64,000 nucleotides of DNA from NCBI RefSeq assembly GCF_030463535.1, contig NC_132901.1, positions 4,844,640-4,908,639 on the forward strand, in the 5' to 3' direction. The notes below the pieces were generated by a model. That model had not been told where the DNA came from. It was given only the letters and a program-made list of their open reading frames with translations, and ran no database searches. Every line of letters begins with the position of its first letter. Within the stretch, counting starts at the first letter, position 1. Of this stretch, positions 12,857 to 22,212 are shown in pieces. Origin of the DNA: Salminus brasiliensis. Taxonomy: Eukaryota > Chordata > Actinopteri > Characiformes > Bryconidae. The position numbers and the translations under genes were made by a program.

Positions 12857-15800
12857 TCATGGGAGAAAGGGTATCTCACAGATCCAGTAGTAAGGTTCAT
12901 CGCATGGTCTGTCAGCCCATCTGTCTCCTTCTAAATACCTGTTTACAACACAGTCCTCCTCGTCTTTGAACAAATTTCTAGGCGTCCAGTACCTGAAACA
13001 GCATGCAGATTGTTCACTGTATTGAACTGTACTGAACATGTTGAGTAATGATGTAAAAGCTCATGAATGCATCATAACTCAGTGATCTCTTACACTGTGG
13101 TCAGAGCTGTGCCGTCCACCCATTTCCAGACTCCTTCTTCATCTCGGTCAGTCAGACCAATAGAAACCCCATGATTCTTACTCTTGCTCAGATCATCCAC
13201 AAACTCCTGTTGAGGTGAGAAAGTTCAGGATCATTACAGCTCAGACCAAGACCAGTGTAAAGCAGCACTGTTAAAACAGATGAATGGTGGGTAGGGGGGC
13301 TTTAGTCCCTTTAGTCCCCTTAGTCCACACCTGACATTAGTAGTTTATCTGCTCCAGAGAGTCCTATTCTATTGGCAATAATTCTCTACAGGAACTAGAC
13401 AAGCTGCCAGCAATCAAATGCATTCAATAGAAGGGGTGTCCACAAACATTTGGATATATAATGTATTAGTTTGTGAGTTGTGGTAAGAGACTGTATGACT
13501 GTATTAGGATGAGTTCTGGTAACTTCTGGAGCTAGAGGGCCAGATTTACCTGTTCCTCTACACTGTTAATGATCACCAGGTCTGCTCCTCTCTCTCTGCA
13601 GTCTTGTCGTCCCTCATCCCAGCTCTTCCTTTCAGTGGAGATGTAGTAAAGACTGGTGTTGAAGAACTTCCAGTTCTGCTGCATTGCCTTCACTATTCAT
13701 TGAAGATACACACACACACACAAACACACACAGATATAGGTCTGACCTATATTAACCTTTCAAACCACAGTCATCATAGTAGGTGGGGTTGAGTACATAG
13801 GCAGACAAGATTAAACAATTGACAAATTCATTATAAAAAAGTGAGCAAGTGACAAAATCTATATACAGTGGAACTGTGTTCTCTGGAATGAGGGTGATCC
13901 ATGCAATCAATTCCTCACAGCAGTGCTCTAAACTCTAGTAGACTATGACACTGGGTTGCATACTTATAGGGTGGCAGTGAAAGGAACAGTCATAAGCTAC
14001 ATATAAAGCTATGAAGATATTCAGGTACTGCCAGCGCCTCCTTGTGGACACTGTTTAGTCTGCTACACATGATTAAGGGAGTGAGTTTTTACGCCAAGCC
14101 TATGAGGTGCTTCACTTCCAAAACTTCATCATAACCATGCTGGTCTACCAGTATGACTACCAGTCAAAATCCAATGAATACATATATTATGCTAGTCAAG
14201 AGCTAAGCTAGTCTATCAGTTTAACCAGCTGGTATTCCAGTATGGGTATGTTTTTCCTAGATAACTACCCTGACCACCAAAGACTGAAACCAGCAACTGG
14301 GAAACAAGCAAAAGCTTTACAAAATGTACAGTTTAAAGGTTTCCAATATAGTGGCCAGTGATTGTATATCTGAAGGGTTCAGTAAAGTTTAACCTTGTTT
14401 TTGTAAAAATCAACCAATTTTCCTGAAGCCTACAGTTGTTCTCCTACCCAGGACAGAAAGGAGTCCAGTGTTCTCTCTTTGTGACGTATCCCTCTCTGCA
14501 GTCAGGTTGGTGTAACTGGTGTGTAACTGGTCTCTCTCTGCAGTCAGGTTGTTGAAGTTGATCCACAGCAGTGTGATGGCAGTCAGCAGGAGAACACACA
14601 GCAGCCCCAGACACACTGCAGTCAGTCTGTAGGATCTGCTTCCTGCAGAGCTCATTACTGAAAAAAATGAGTGAATTGTTAGGATGCTGTCCGTTAGGAT
14701 ATGATCATGGGCTAAACACGTATCCAGTGCTGACATGCTTTCAAAAAGTCTGCTCCACCTTCCAGTACAATAACATCTGAGAGCAAAACCATGTAGCTGG
14801 TGGTTTGGGAATGCCTGAACTGGCCACACTACTGTTGATATTCTACTAATGTATCTGGCCACTGGCCAGATGTCCTCCCAGTCTTGGTCCAAACATATAA
14901 TACCACCAGCTATGCTGCTCCTTATTTGATGTTTTGGTTGTCAAAGGAGGCTGCCAGCAGATGTAGAATCAGCAGGCCAGTTATGACTGGAATAGATGTT
15001 ATACTCTCATTCACAGGGGCAGATTTAGGCATTTCGGGGCCTGGAATAGGACCCCCTGGATACAAATTTTCATTCAGATCTTGTCATACCTTGTGTCTAA
15101 ACCTGAAACCTTTGCTTTACATTAATGGAGCAACAGGTCTAGTGTAGATAACACAGTGCAGTGAAAACAGGTGTGTACATTTTTTGGCAGGATTCTGTTT
15201 TTGGCCTGTGCTGGCAGTGAGCCACATTGGCTATGATGAACATTTCCATTTTGGTAGTAGTCATTCTTATCTTTATCAATATATAGAATATATATTTCTT
15301 TATCAATAAGAAAGAGCGGCCCACCTGAGCACAAAGCAAACGAGTATTTTAGCTGCTGAGAGGAGATGTTTTCCTAGGTAAGCTGAAGTCGGGTCTCCTT
15401 GCTTGAAATATTATTGCGAAAGGAAGTGGTGTGAAGACGTACTGTGGCAATGACGTGTGAGTCAAAAGCCAAGGCAACAACATGTTGGCTCAACATTGCG
15501 ATGTTTGCACAACGGCTACTGTTTTTTTTAAATACATTTCTTCTGTTTGATGCGCTTAGTTATAAAAATCTTCATTTCTCATTATTGTAAAAATGTTCAG
15601 AGAGTGCCCTAATTAAATGACTTAATACATTGTAGGTTTCTTAGCTCCTACTCTGTTAAAAAACAGCAGTCAGATCTCACCCAGACCCAGTTCACCTAGT
15701 CCAGAAGTACAGCATTATAGTAGAGCTCCTACAGAATACAGCTCAGTGTTTCAGTATTCTAGTATTTACTGTCTCTAAAAGAAGAGATTCAATAAAGGAT

Positions 15801-15984
15801 TAGTAATGATACCTGCTTGTTGTGTCTGTAGCTTCCTCCTCGTGTTGACGGCCTCCATCTCTGTGTTGGGGTCAAGGCCTCCAACAGCGTCTGCACTCTC
15901 ATAGATCTCCACCACCATCTCCACCCTATCTCCTCTGTTCAGCTCCTCAGTTCCAATCACTTGATCATAAACACTGAGAGACAT
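12857..15984 (-). CDS. Receptor B: intact C-type-lectin-like receptor, ITIM-type tail, EPN-less CTLD (257 aa)
   Basis: Exons (minus strand) are 15984-15813, 14657-14448, 13692-13550, 13206-13094 and 12992-12857; they total 774 nt, open throughout, with canonical sites. It is predicted to be a type II membrane protein of immune-cell type. Residues 1-57 are cytoplasmic and contain SVYDQV (Tyr6), fitting the ITIM pattern, and a second Tyr28 (EIYES). Residues about 69-90 form the membrane helix. Two NLTAERD stalk units, each with a sequon, are followed by a CTLD of about 130 residues. The CTLD keeps the four canonical cysteines (QDC, EDC, RPC, WIC) and WKWVDG. It lacks the EPN sugar-binding triplet: the loop reads [13 protein letters not shown], and WAD replaces WND. 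Classical Ca-dependent mannose binding is therefore doubtful, and a protein or other ligand is likelier. Relatives are the CD209/CLEC4-like fish lectins. Its upstream DNA is split by a LINE. Confidence 0.88.
13268..13470 (-). repeat. MITE-like fragment in intron 3 of receptor B
   Basis: Nearly identical to 7388-7590 in receptor A, which shows that it was present before A and B separated. It contains the ctctacaggaactagacaag core seen elsewhere in the window. Confidence 0.6.
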
Positions 15985-16210
15985 CTCTAATCTGTGAAAG
16001 ACTGAAACACTGAGTTACTGCGTCTCTGTAGGAACACTACAGCACTGCTGCACGGCTCGGCTGGAGTAACTATTTTAGACGTGTTAGTAAAGGAAGTGAC
16101 CAAACTTTAAACAGTTTCCTGTGTGTGTGGTTGAGGTCTGAATGCAGCAGAGCCCCTCATGCTCATTCTTAAAGCTGACCCCCATACACTTTTACATATA
16201 TGATTATGAG
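15985..16210 (-). promoter_or_regulatory. Receptor promoter block, copy B
   Basis: The AAAGGAAGTGACC Ets/PU.1-like core is at about 16089-16101, roughly 110 bp upstream of the start. The CAGTTTCCTGTGTG element follows at about 16120. Homology to other copies ends near 16240, where LINE sequence begins. Confidence 0.55.
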
Positions 16211-16239
16211 TGTTTAGATTTCCATGCACAGTTCTTAAT

Positions 16240-16980
16240 GTCAAGTCAAATTTATTAGTATAGCACTTTTTACAACTGTTGTTGTCGTCACAAAGCAGCT
16301 TTATGCAATCAGTAATTAGTAAAAGACAGAAAAAACATAAATAAATAACAAAAACAAAAGCTAGCTGGTCAGACTGGTAGGTTGCAGCTGGTCTGATGCA
16401 GGTAGAGGGGACTCAAGCGGGCAGTCTTCCAGCAGGTCGGGCTGGGTGACCATTTACTCAAAGAAGATAAAGAGACAGAGTTAGTTACTACAGAGTTAGT
16501 TACTATAACAGCCTAATTAAAAGGACAGAGCCAGAAGGTAACACAGACATGGGAGCACTCAAAAACGCTAGCAAACCAGCATCCTGAGAGTCTTGAAGTA
16601 TTCTTGATGGTTCATAATATGTAATTAGATCCCGCAGGTACTCAGGAGCAAGGCCATGTAGGGCTTTGTATGTTAATAGATAAAAATTTGTAGTCAATAT
16701 GGAATTTAACTGGGAGCCAATGCAGTCATAGATAGATACTGATAGAACTGGACTGATATGGTCAAATGGTCTAGTTTTAGTAAGGACCCTGGCTGCAGCA
16801 TTTTGAACTAGCTGAAGTTTACTGAGGTTCCTCCTGGAACAACTGGAACAGTAGTGCATTACAGTAATCTAGCCTTGCGGTAATAAAAGCGTGTGCTAGC
16901 TTTTTCTGTGTCCTGTAGAGATAAGGAGTTTCTTAGTTTGTCAATGTTCCTAAGCTGCATAAAGACAGTCCTACTAATAT
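16240..16980 (-). mobile_element. Non-LTR retrotransposon, 3' portion (L2/Rex-like)
   Basis: The minus strand encodes a degenerate C-terminus with KLQLVQNAAARVLTKTR and LLTYKALHGLAPEYLRDL, standard for the post-RT region of L2/Rex1-type fish LINEs. It ends in the usual AAGTCAAATTTATTAGTATAG-type 3' tail (plus strand 16243-16262). Frameshifts break the frame. It is the downstream half of an element whose RT part lies at 18.75-19.92 kb, beyond a nested LTR element. Confidence 0.85.
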
Positions 16981-18143
16981 TGTACAGTGGGCCTCATCCA
17001 CTTAGCAGGGGCCGCCACAGTGGGCGTCATCCACTTAGCAGGGGCCGCCGCTGAGGACGCAATCGCCGTGAAAGTCAGGGCAGCTAGCAACACCATGGCA
17101 GATGCCACTGCCGAAACGTGAACAGAGGCGGGCTGGGCCGCCGATGTGACTTGGCTGGCGGGCTCGTCCGCCGACGTGACTACTCCGGAGGGCGCCAGGG
17201 GTGCCGGCGACGTGACGACTCCGGAGGGCGCCAGGGGCGCCGGTGACGTGACGACTCCGGAGGGCGCGAGGGGCGCCGCCATGGCTTCGGAGGGCACGAA
17301 CCAGGGCGTGAGGTGGCACACGCCCGCCTCCATGGGTTCGATGACTGAGGTGGCGGTAGGCAGGACAACATGGCTAGGGACCGTGACATGGCTAGGGACT
17401 ACGAAATGGGTTAGCCCTGCTTCATCAACACCTGGCCCCCCAGCACCCTGGGGCCTGATGGAGGAGGGACGGCCAGAGAGCTGGTCGAGCCTGATGGCGA
17501 GTGCTATGAGCTCGTCCAGCTCAAGCGCCTCACCTCGGAACGCCAACTGTTGCTGCACACAGTGAGCCAGCCCGTTGCGGAACATGACGACAAACGCGGT
17601 GTGACTCCACCCACTACGCGCAGCAAGTGAGCGGAACTCCAGCGCATAGTGGGCTACCGACTTGTCACCCTGCTCCAGCAACAGGTTGTCCGGCGTGAGC
17701 CCCCCTCGGGGACGCTGAAACACTGTCTTAAAGTGCCTCAGGTACTCCGAGAAGGGCTTCACGCTCAGCTCCTCCCAGGTGGCGCTGGCCCAATCCAGAG
17801 CTTCTCCGGCGAGACGGGATACGAAGAAGGCGACCTTCGCCTGGTCAGTGCTGGTTCCTTGACAACTTAAATAAACCGAGCACTGAAGTACGAGCCCTTG
17901 GATGTCACCCACTAGTTGGGTGACTGGCTGCCGTTGGTCTGCCTGTTGCTGCATCAGGCGACCAGCGGTCTCAGACACACTCAGCGGAGTGTGGTGCTGC
18001 TGCCCCAAGACTCGTCCTTGGGCGCGAGCAGCCAGATTCAGGGCACCCATCCCCGCTGTTCGGGGGTTTAAGGTCGAGAATTCTGTCATGCTGGCTAAGC
18101 TAGACTTGGACGGGTGAACACTCGCAGGGACGGTGCGATGCAT
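16974..18143 (-). CDS. Ty3/gypsy-like Gag open reading frame (389 aa)
   Basis: A long uninterrupted frame in unusually GC-rich DNA. The middle (residues about 90-230) matches the retrotransposon Gag/PEG10-like capsid fold: FVSRLAGEALDWA, YLRHFKTVFQRP, VAHYALEFRSLAARSGW. A second possible start, MTEFSTL, lies 18 codons in. The C-terminus turns into a proline/alanine-rich tail with three APLAPSGVVTSP units and no visible CCHC zinc knuckle. No protease or polymerase follows, so the element is incomplete. The frame runs out at the LINE junction near 16981. The intact frame suggests a young insertion, but domestication cannot be excluded. Confidence 0.75.
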   Translation of the reverse strand: MHRTVPASVHPSKSSLASMTEFSTLNPRTAGMGALNLAARAQGRVLGQQHHTPLSVSETAGRLMQQQADQRQPVTQLVGDIQGLVLQCSVYLSCQGTSTDQAKVAFFVSRLAGEALDWASATWEELSVKPFSEYLRHFKTVFQRPRGGLTPDNLLLEQGDKSVAHYALEFRSLAARSGWSHTAFVVMFRNGLAHCVQQQLAFRGEALELDELIALAIRLDQLSGRPSSIRPQGAGGPGVDEAGLTHFVVPSHVTVPSHVVLPTATSVIEPMEAGVCHLTPWFVPSEAMAAPLAPSGVVTSPAPLAPSGVVTSPAPLAPSGVVTSADEPASQVTSAAQPASVHVSAVASAMVLLAALTFTAIASSAAAPAKWMTPTVAAPAKWMRPTVQY

Positions 18144-18753
18144 GATAATGTTTTATTAAATAAACAAGGGGAAAACACAAGAGTGCAGCAATAGCAGAGA
18201 GGGATAAACAAGACAAACGTGACAAACTAATGCGGGCAAAACCTGAAGGCCACCTGAGGCTGGTAGGCAGCCAAGGAGCAAAGTGAGGCTGGGCCAACCT
18301 AACGAGGGGAGGAAGACTAGGACACCAAGATACAGGAACCCAAACCGCGCTCGTCAGGCGCTGATAAACTTACGTGACTAGAGTATGAGGGGACGGGACG
18401 CCAAATCCCACCGGCGACCAACCGGTGAACCAGATAGCGAACTCCCTCTGAACATGAAACCGCTCCGGTAGAGCATACACTACCGAAACCCGTAGACTCT
18501 CCTAGAAGTCTCATGAACGTGAGGCCAACATAACGCTTGGCGTCGCAAGAGTAATTCTCGCCCCAGACCTTACCATTTGCTCCCCTTTTGTACCCCAGCT
18601 CTCAGGTGACCCAAATCAGAACATAACAGGAATGAACACATGAACAAACATGGCGCAGTCAGTGTCAACATAAAAGTCCTTGAACATGAAGCCTGTGGTC
18701 CGCGGCTCGGGACCGCCCTTGGGGTGGGCGCGGCGACGCGGACCTGACATTTA
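16981..18753 (-). mobile_element. Partial Ty3/gypsy LTR element nested in the LINE
   Basis: The LINE reverse-transcriptase frame is interrupted after QFVNV at about 18753 and resumes degenerately below 16981. The inserted DNA starts, on the minus strand, with TGTCAGGTCCGCG, a TG start as in an LTR. It then has about 600 bp of non-coding LTR/leader and the Gag frame. It lacks pol and a 3' LTR, so it is truncated. Some LINE sequence is missing between the halves, so deletion accompanied or followed insertion. Confidence 0.7.
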
Positions 18754-19923
18754 CAAACTGATAGCGTCCCATTAGATATGATTTGAACCATGATAGGGCT
18801 GTTCCTGTGATTCCAACCATTTTCTCTAAACTTTCTAGTAATATAGTATGATCTACTGTATCAAAGGCTGCACTGAGGTCGAGTAGGGCTAATAAAGATA
18901 CATAACCTTGATCAGAGGCAAGAAGGAGATCATTCGTAATCTTCACTAGGGCTGTCTCTGTGCTGTGATTGGGTCTGAATCCAGACTGGAATTTCTCATA
19001 CATGTCATTCTTACTCAGGTATAAGCAGAGTTGTTGGGCCACAGTTTTTTTCTAATATCTTGGATATGAATGTTAAGTTGGAGATGGGTCTATAATTAGA
19101 CTATACACTAGGATCAAGATTTGGTTTCTTTATTAAAGGTTTTATAACTGCTAATTGAAGGGTTTTGGGTATATGCCCTAAGCTAAGGGATGAATTTACT
19201 ATTGTTAAAAGAGGTCTGATTGTGATTGGGAGTATTTCTTTTAGTATGTTTGAGGGAATTGGGTCAATTTGTGCAATTTGCTGAGGATTTTTTTTCTAGT
19301 TCTGGCTGTGGAAGTGGGTAGAAGGCTTCCAGCCTTTGTTCTACAACTAAGTTATGTTATAAAGCAGCTATGCCAGGTGACAGCCATGTTTGATTTAATA
19401 AGCAGGGTTGGATTTGTTGTCTAATATCTTATATTTTATTATTAAAATAGTCCATTAAAACATTACTGGTTAAAGTAGCTGGAATTTGGGGTTGAGTATC
19501 TGCCTGGCTTTTAGTAAGTTTAGAGATCTCACTAAAAAGTACTCTGGCTTTAATGAGTGTCTTTCTATATTGACTAAGGCAGTCCTTCCAGGCTGAGTGG
19601 AACTGTCATCTGCCATTTCTGCTCTAGCTTCTAGTTTGATCACAGTAACACGGTGCAAGCTTTTCTTACCTTGTCATTTAACATTTAGACAGTGCCACAT
19701 TGGTTGAGGGTTGATCGAAGGGTATTTTCTATACTGTTTGTTATTCTATCTAGCTCCTTTTGGTCTGATGGAGTGTAAGCTAAGGTCGATAGTTCTGGGA
19801 GGTTTCCAGTAAACTGTATAGCAGTCAGTGGGGTTATTGCACGCTTTAGACAGTGGCGGGGGGACAAATTAACATTTTGCCTAAGATGTAGCTCAAAGGA
19901 GATTAGATAATGACTGTACCTCC
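18754..19923 (-). mobile_element. Non-LTR retrotransposon, reverse-transcriptase portion
   Basis: Frame 19042-18755 encodes FQSGFRPNHSTETALV and LLALLDLSAAFDTVDHTIL, the RT fingers/palm of L2/Rex-like LINEs. It carries LSAAFDTVDH, the conserved first catalytic-aspartate region. Further upstream pieces (19658-19470, 19933-19685) encode the linker between endonuclease and RT, in shifted frames. The 5' end is truncated at about 19923, where receptor-upstream DNA resumes (ccatctatcattccac). Confidence 0.85.
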
Positions 19924-22209
19924 CATCTATCATTCCACATTTCTAATGAGTGTTTTTACCCCCTGTTTCACACACTGATCGGTAGCAGCAGTTTGATTCT
20001 CTCTCATAGATGAACTGAAAATCATCAACTGATTCATTCAGAAAACCAGAGTCCAACAGATTCACTAAACCGTGCTTTGAAGAACCAGCACTGTTGCTCC
20101 TCTTCAGTGATGGAGCTGCAGCTGCTTTCCTCTAGAGGGCAGTAGAGAAGTGTGTGTGCTGTGGAAAATAGTACCACTGTTCAGCTCTGGTTCAGCTTTA
20201 TGAAAGACGCATTTGATGAATGCAGCATACATCCATACAATGGTTTCACAGCATCACAGTGGGTAATACCTATCTAGCATAGCAACCCTTATCTCTCCAG
20301 GACGACTTTATGGATAAGGTATTCAATCAAGGAATGTGTGCATTCTGCTTACTCCTAATTAAAATGAAAACCTTTTAAAAATCATCACAGTGTTTCTCAA
20401 TGAAGACTCACTAAAGTCAGGTTGTTACAGATGGCCTGTAAGTGGTCACTCTTAGCTGAAGGGTTAACTAAAAGTTATGGTGGATTATTACTCAACCCTT
20501 TCCTAATGTAAGACAAACATTCATTAGATGACAACATTCTCCACCCCTAGAGGGCAGTATAGGAACGTATCTCTCAGTGATGTCAGATATCACATATAAC
20601 ATTCAGGGAAATGATGAATAGACTATAGACTCAATATTAACACTCTTCTACTATTTTAACGCTTGTTAAACACACATATTTCACGGACATGTCTGTATCT
20701 GTTACACTTCCTCAGCAGGGGTCTCTCTGTAGGAACACTACAGCACTGCTGCACGGCTCGGCTAGTTTAACTGAATTAGAGGTGTTAGTAAAGGAAGTGA
20801 CCAAGTACCACCAACAGTTTCCTGTGTGTGCTGGAGGTGTGAATGCAGCAGAGTTCTCATGCTCTTTCTTAAAGCTGGTTCTCACCCTCATACACTTTTA
20901 CATTTATGAGATATTGTAATAAAATCTGAGTTTAGCTTCTTTATGTCTGTTTAGATTTCCGTGCACGAAAGAAGCAGCACTGTTCACTGTTCTTCTTCAG
21001 TAATGGAGCTGCATGCAGCTGCTTTCCTTTAGAGAGCAGTAGAGAAGTGTGTGTGCAGTGGAAAAGCTAAGTAGTGCTGCTGGTCTGGTCAGTCAGAGCA
21101 GTACAAGCATCTCCAGCTCTACTTTAGCTCTCATGTTAAGCTGCACTAACAGCTACAGACACACTACTCACTTCAGCTCCCCTTTAATCTGCAGTTTCTC
21201 CCACTAAGAGTCTCTGAAACTGTGTTTTATCTGTATTTGATTAAAGTACTCTTACTATTACTGTGCTGTTCTTCTCACACAGCTGCTTATTTCACATTAC
21301 AGACACAAGCTGCACAGCTGTGATAAACAAATCCTTTCTGAATGGGTTTTTATTAGATAAAAACTAAGAATCAGCTCCAGTTTGTAGAGTTTTATATACG
21401 GATCAGTGAAAAAAATCACTAGAAAACTCTACAGTTATGAGCAGTATTCACTCAGCATTTCATAATCCTGTCTGGAGCTTCAGTCAGCATTTTTGAAACA
21501 GGTGGAGTTTGGGTGTGAACATCATGAGGGTCCACAAGAGGGCGCTAATCAGCAGCCTAAATGCTGGATCTGAGGCTGTAAGGCTGATAAGTGATTTCCA
21601 GCTTGCAGTAAAATCACAAAACTCAGCTTTAATAACACTTTAATAACACAGCATTTCCAGTATTTCCTTTTTGAAGTCGATCACAGGCCCTGCGCAATTC
21701 TATGTAGCTTCACAGTCACAATAGCGAACCTTCCAATTAATGCTGTTTAACTGCTTACATGTAAAGTTCATTAAAACTGCTGCATCAAGCGGTAGAAAAA
21801 CAACTCTTTCCACCAGCTTTTGCATATGCATCACATGACTCCCGCATGCTCGGACAGATCTGCAGGAAGCATCAGTATCTACTACAATCTCTATTTATTA
21901 ATAGAGAAATGAATGTGAGGGGTGAAGCCATTTGCAATTTTACTCTCCTCAGAAGGGTGAGGGATTTATTTAACACAGTCATTAAAGCAGAACTGCGATG
22001 TGAATCACTTCTCTTTTCAAACCTGAAAAAAATACTTGAACATTTGGCTAGCTTGCTAGTCAGCAAACTTAAGACTACATAGCTAGCCACAACACAACAA
22101 AGGCATCACAGTTCTACATCATAGCTTATATCAAGACGAAGAAATCTTTTACAGCTTTTATGCATTTTTTGTTTTGATCTTCTAAATTAAAACCACTAAA
22201 AACATTTTG
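19422..22209. repeat. Tandem segmental duplication, copy 1 (about 2.79 kb)
   Basis: Begins in the LINE (atatcttatattttatt) and ends at cattttgcatg. It is followed directly by the second copy, with matching positions offset by 2790 bp in the left part and 2742 bp in the right part. It holds a LINE fragment, receptor-upstream block (19.92-20.15 kb), an orphan receptor promoter block (20.70-20.94 kb) and unidentified DNA to 22.2 kb. No receptor exon is inside. Confidence 0.93.
20700..20945 (-). promoter_or_regulatory. Orphan receptor promoter block 1
   Basis: From tctctgtaggaacactacag through AAAGGAAGTGACC (about 20790) to acttttacatttatgag, it matches the promoters of A, B, D, E and F. Where the MSLSVYD exon should start, the sequence turns into cttcctcagcagggg and no exon 1 is present. 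Confidence 0.65.
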
Positions 22210-22212
22210 CAT

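Noticed and set aside
17146-17565. 139-residue open frame opposite the Gag frame
   Set aside because: It is the antisense shadow of GC-rich repetitive Gag codons and shows no own motif.
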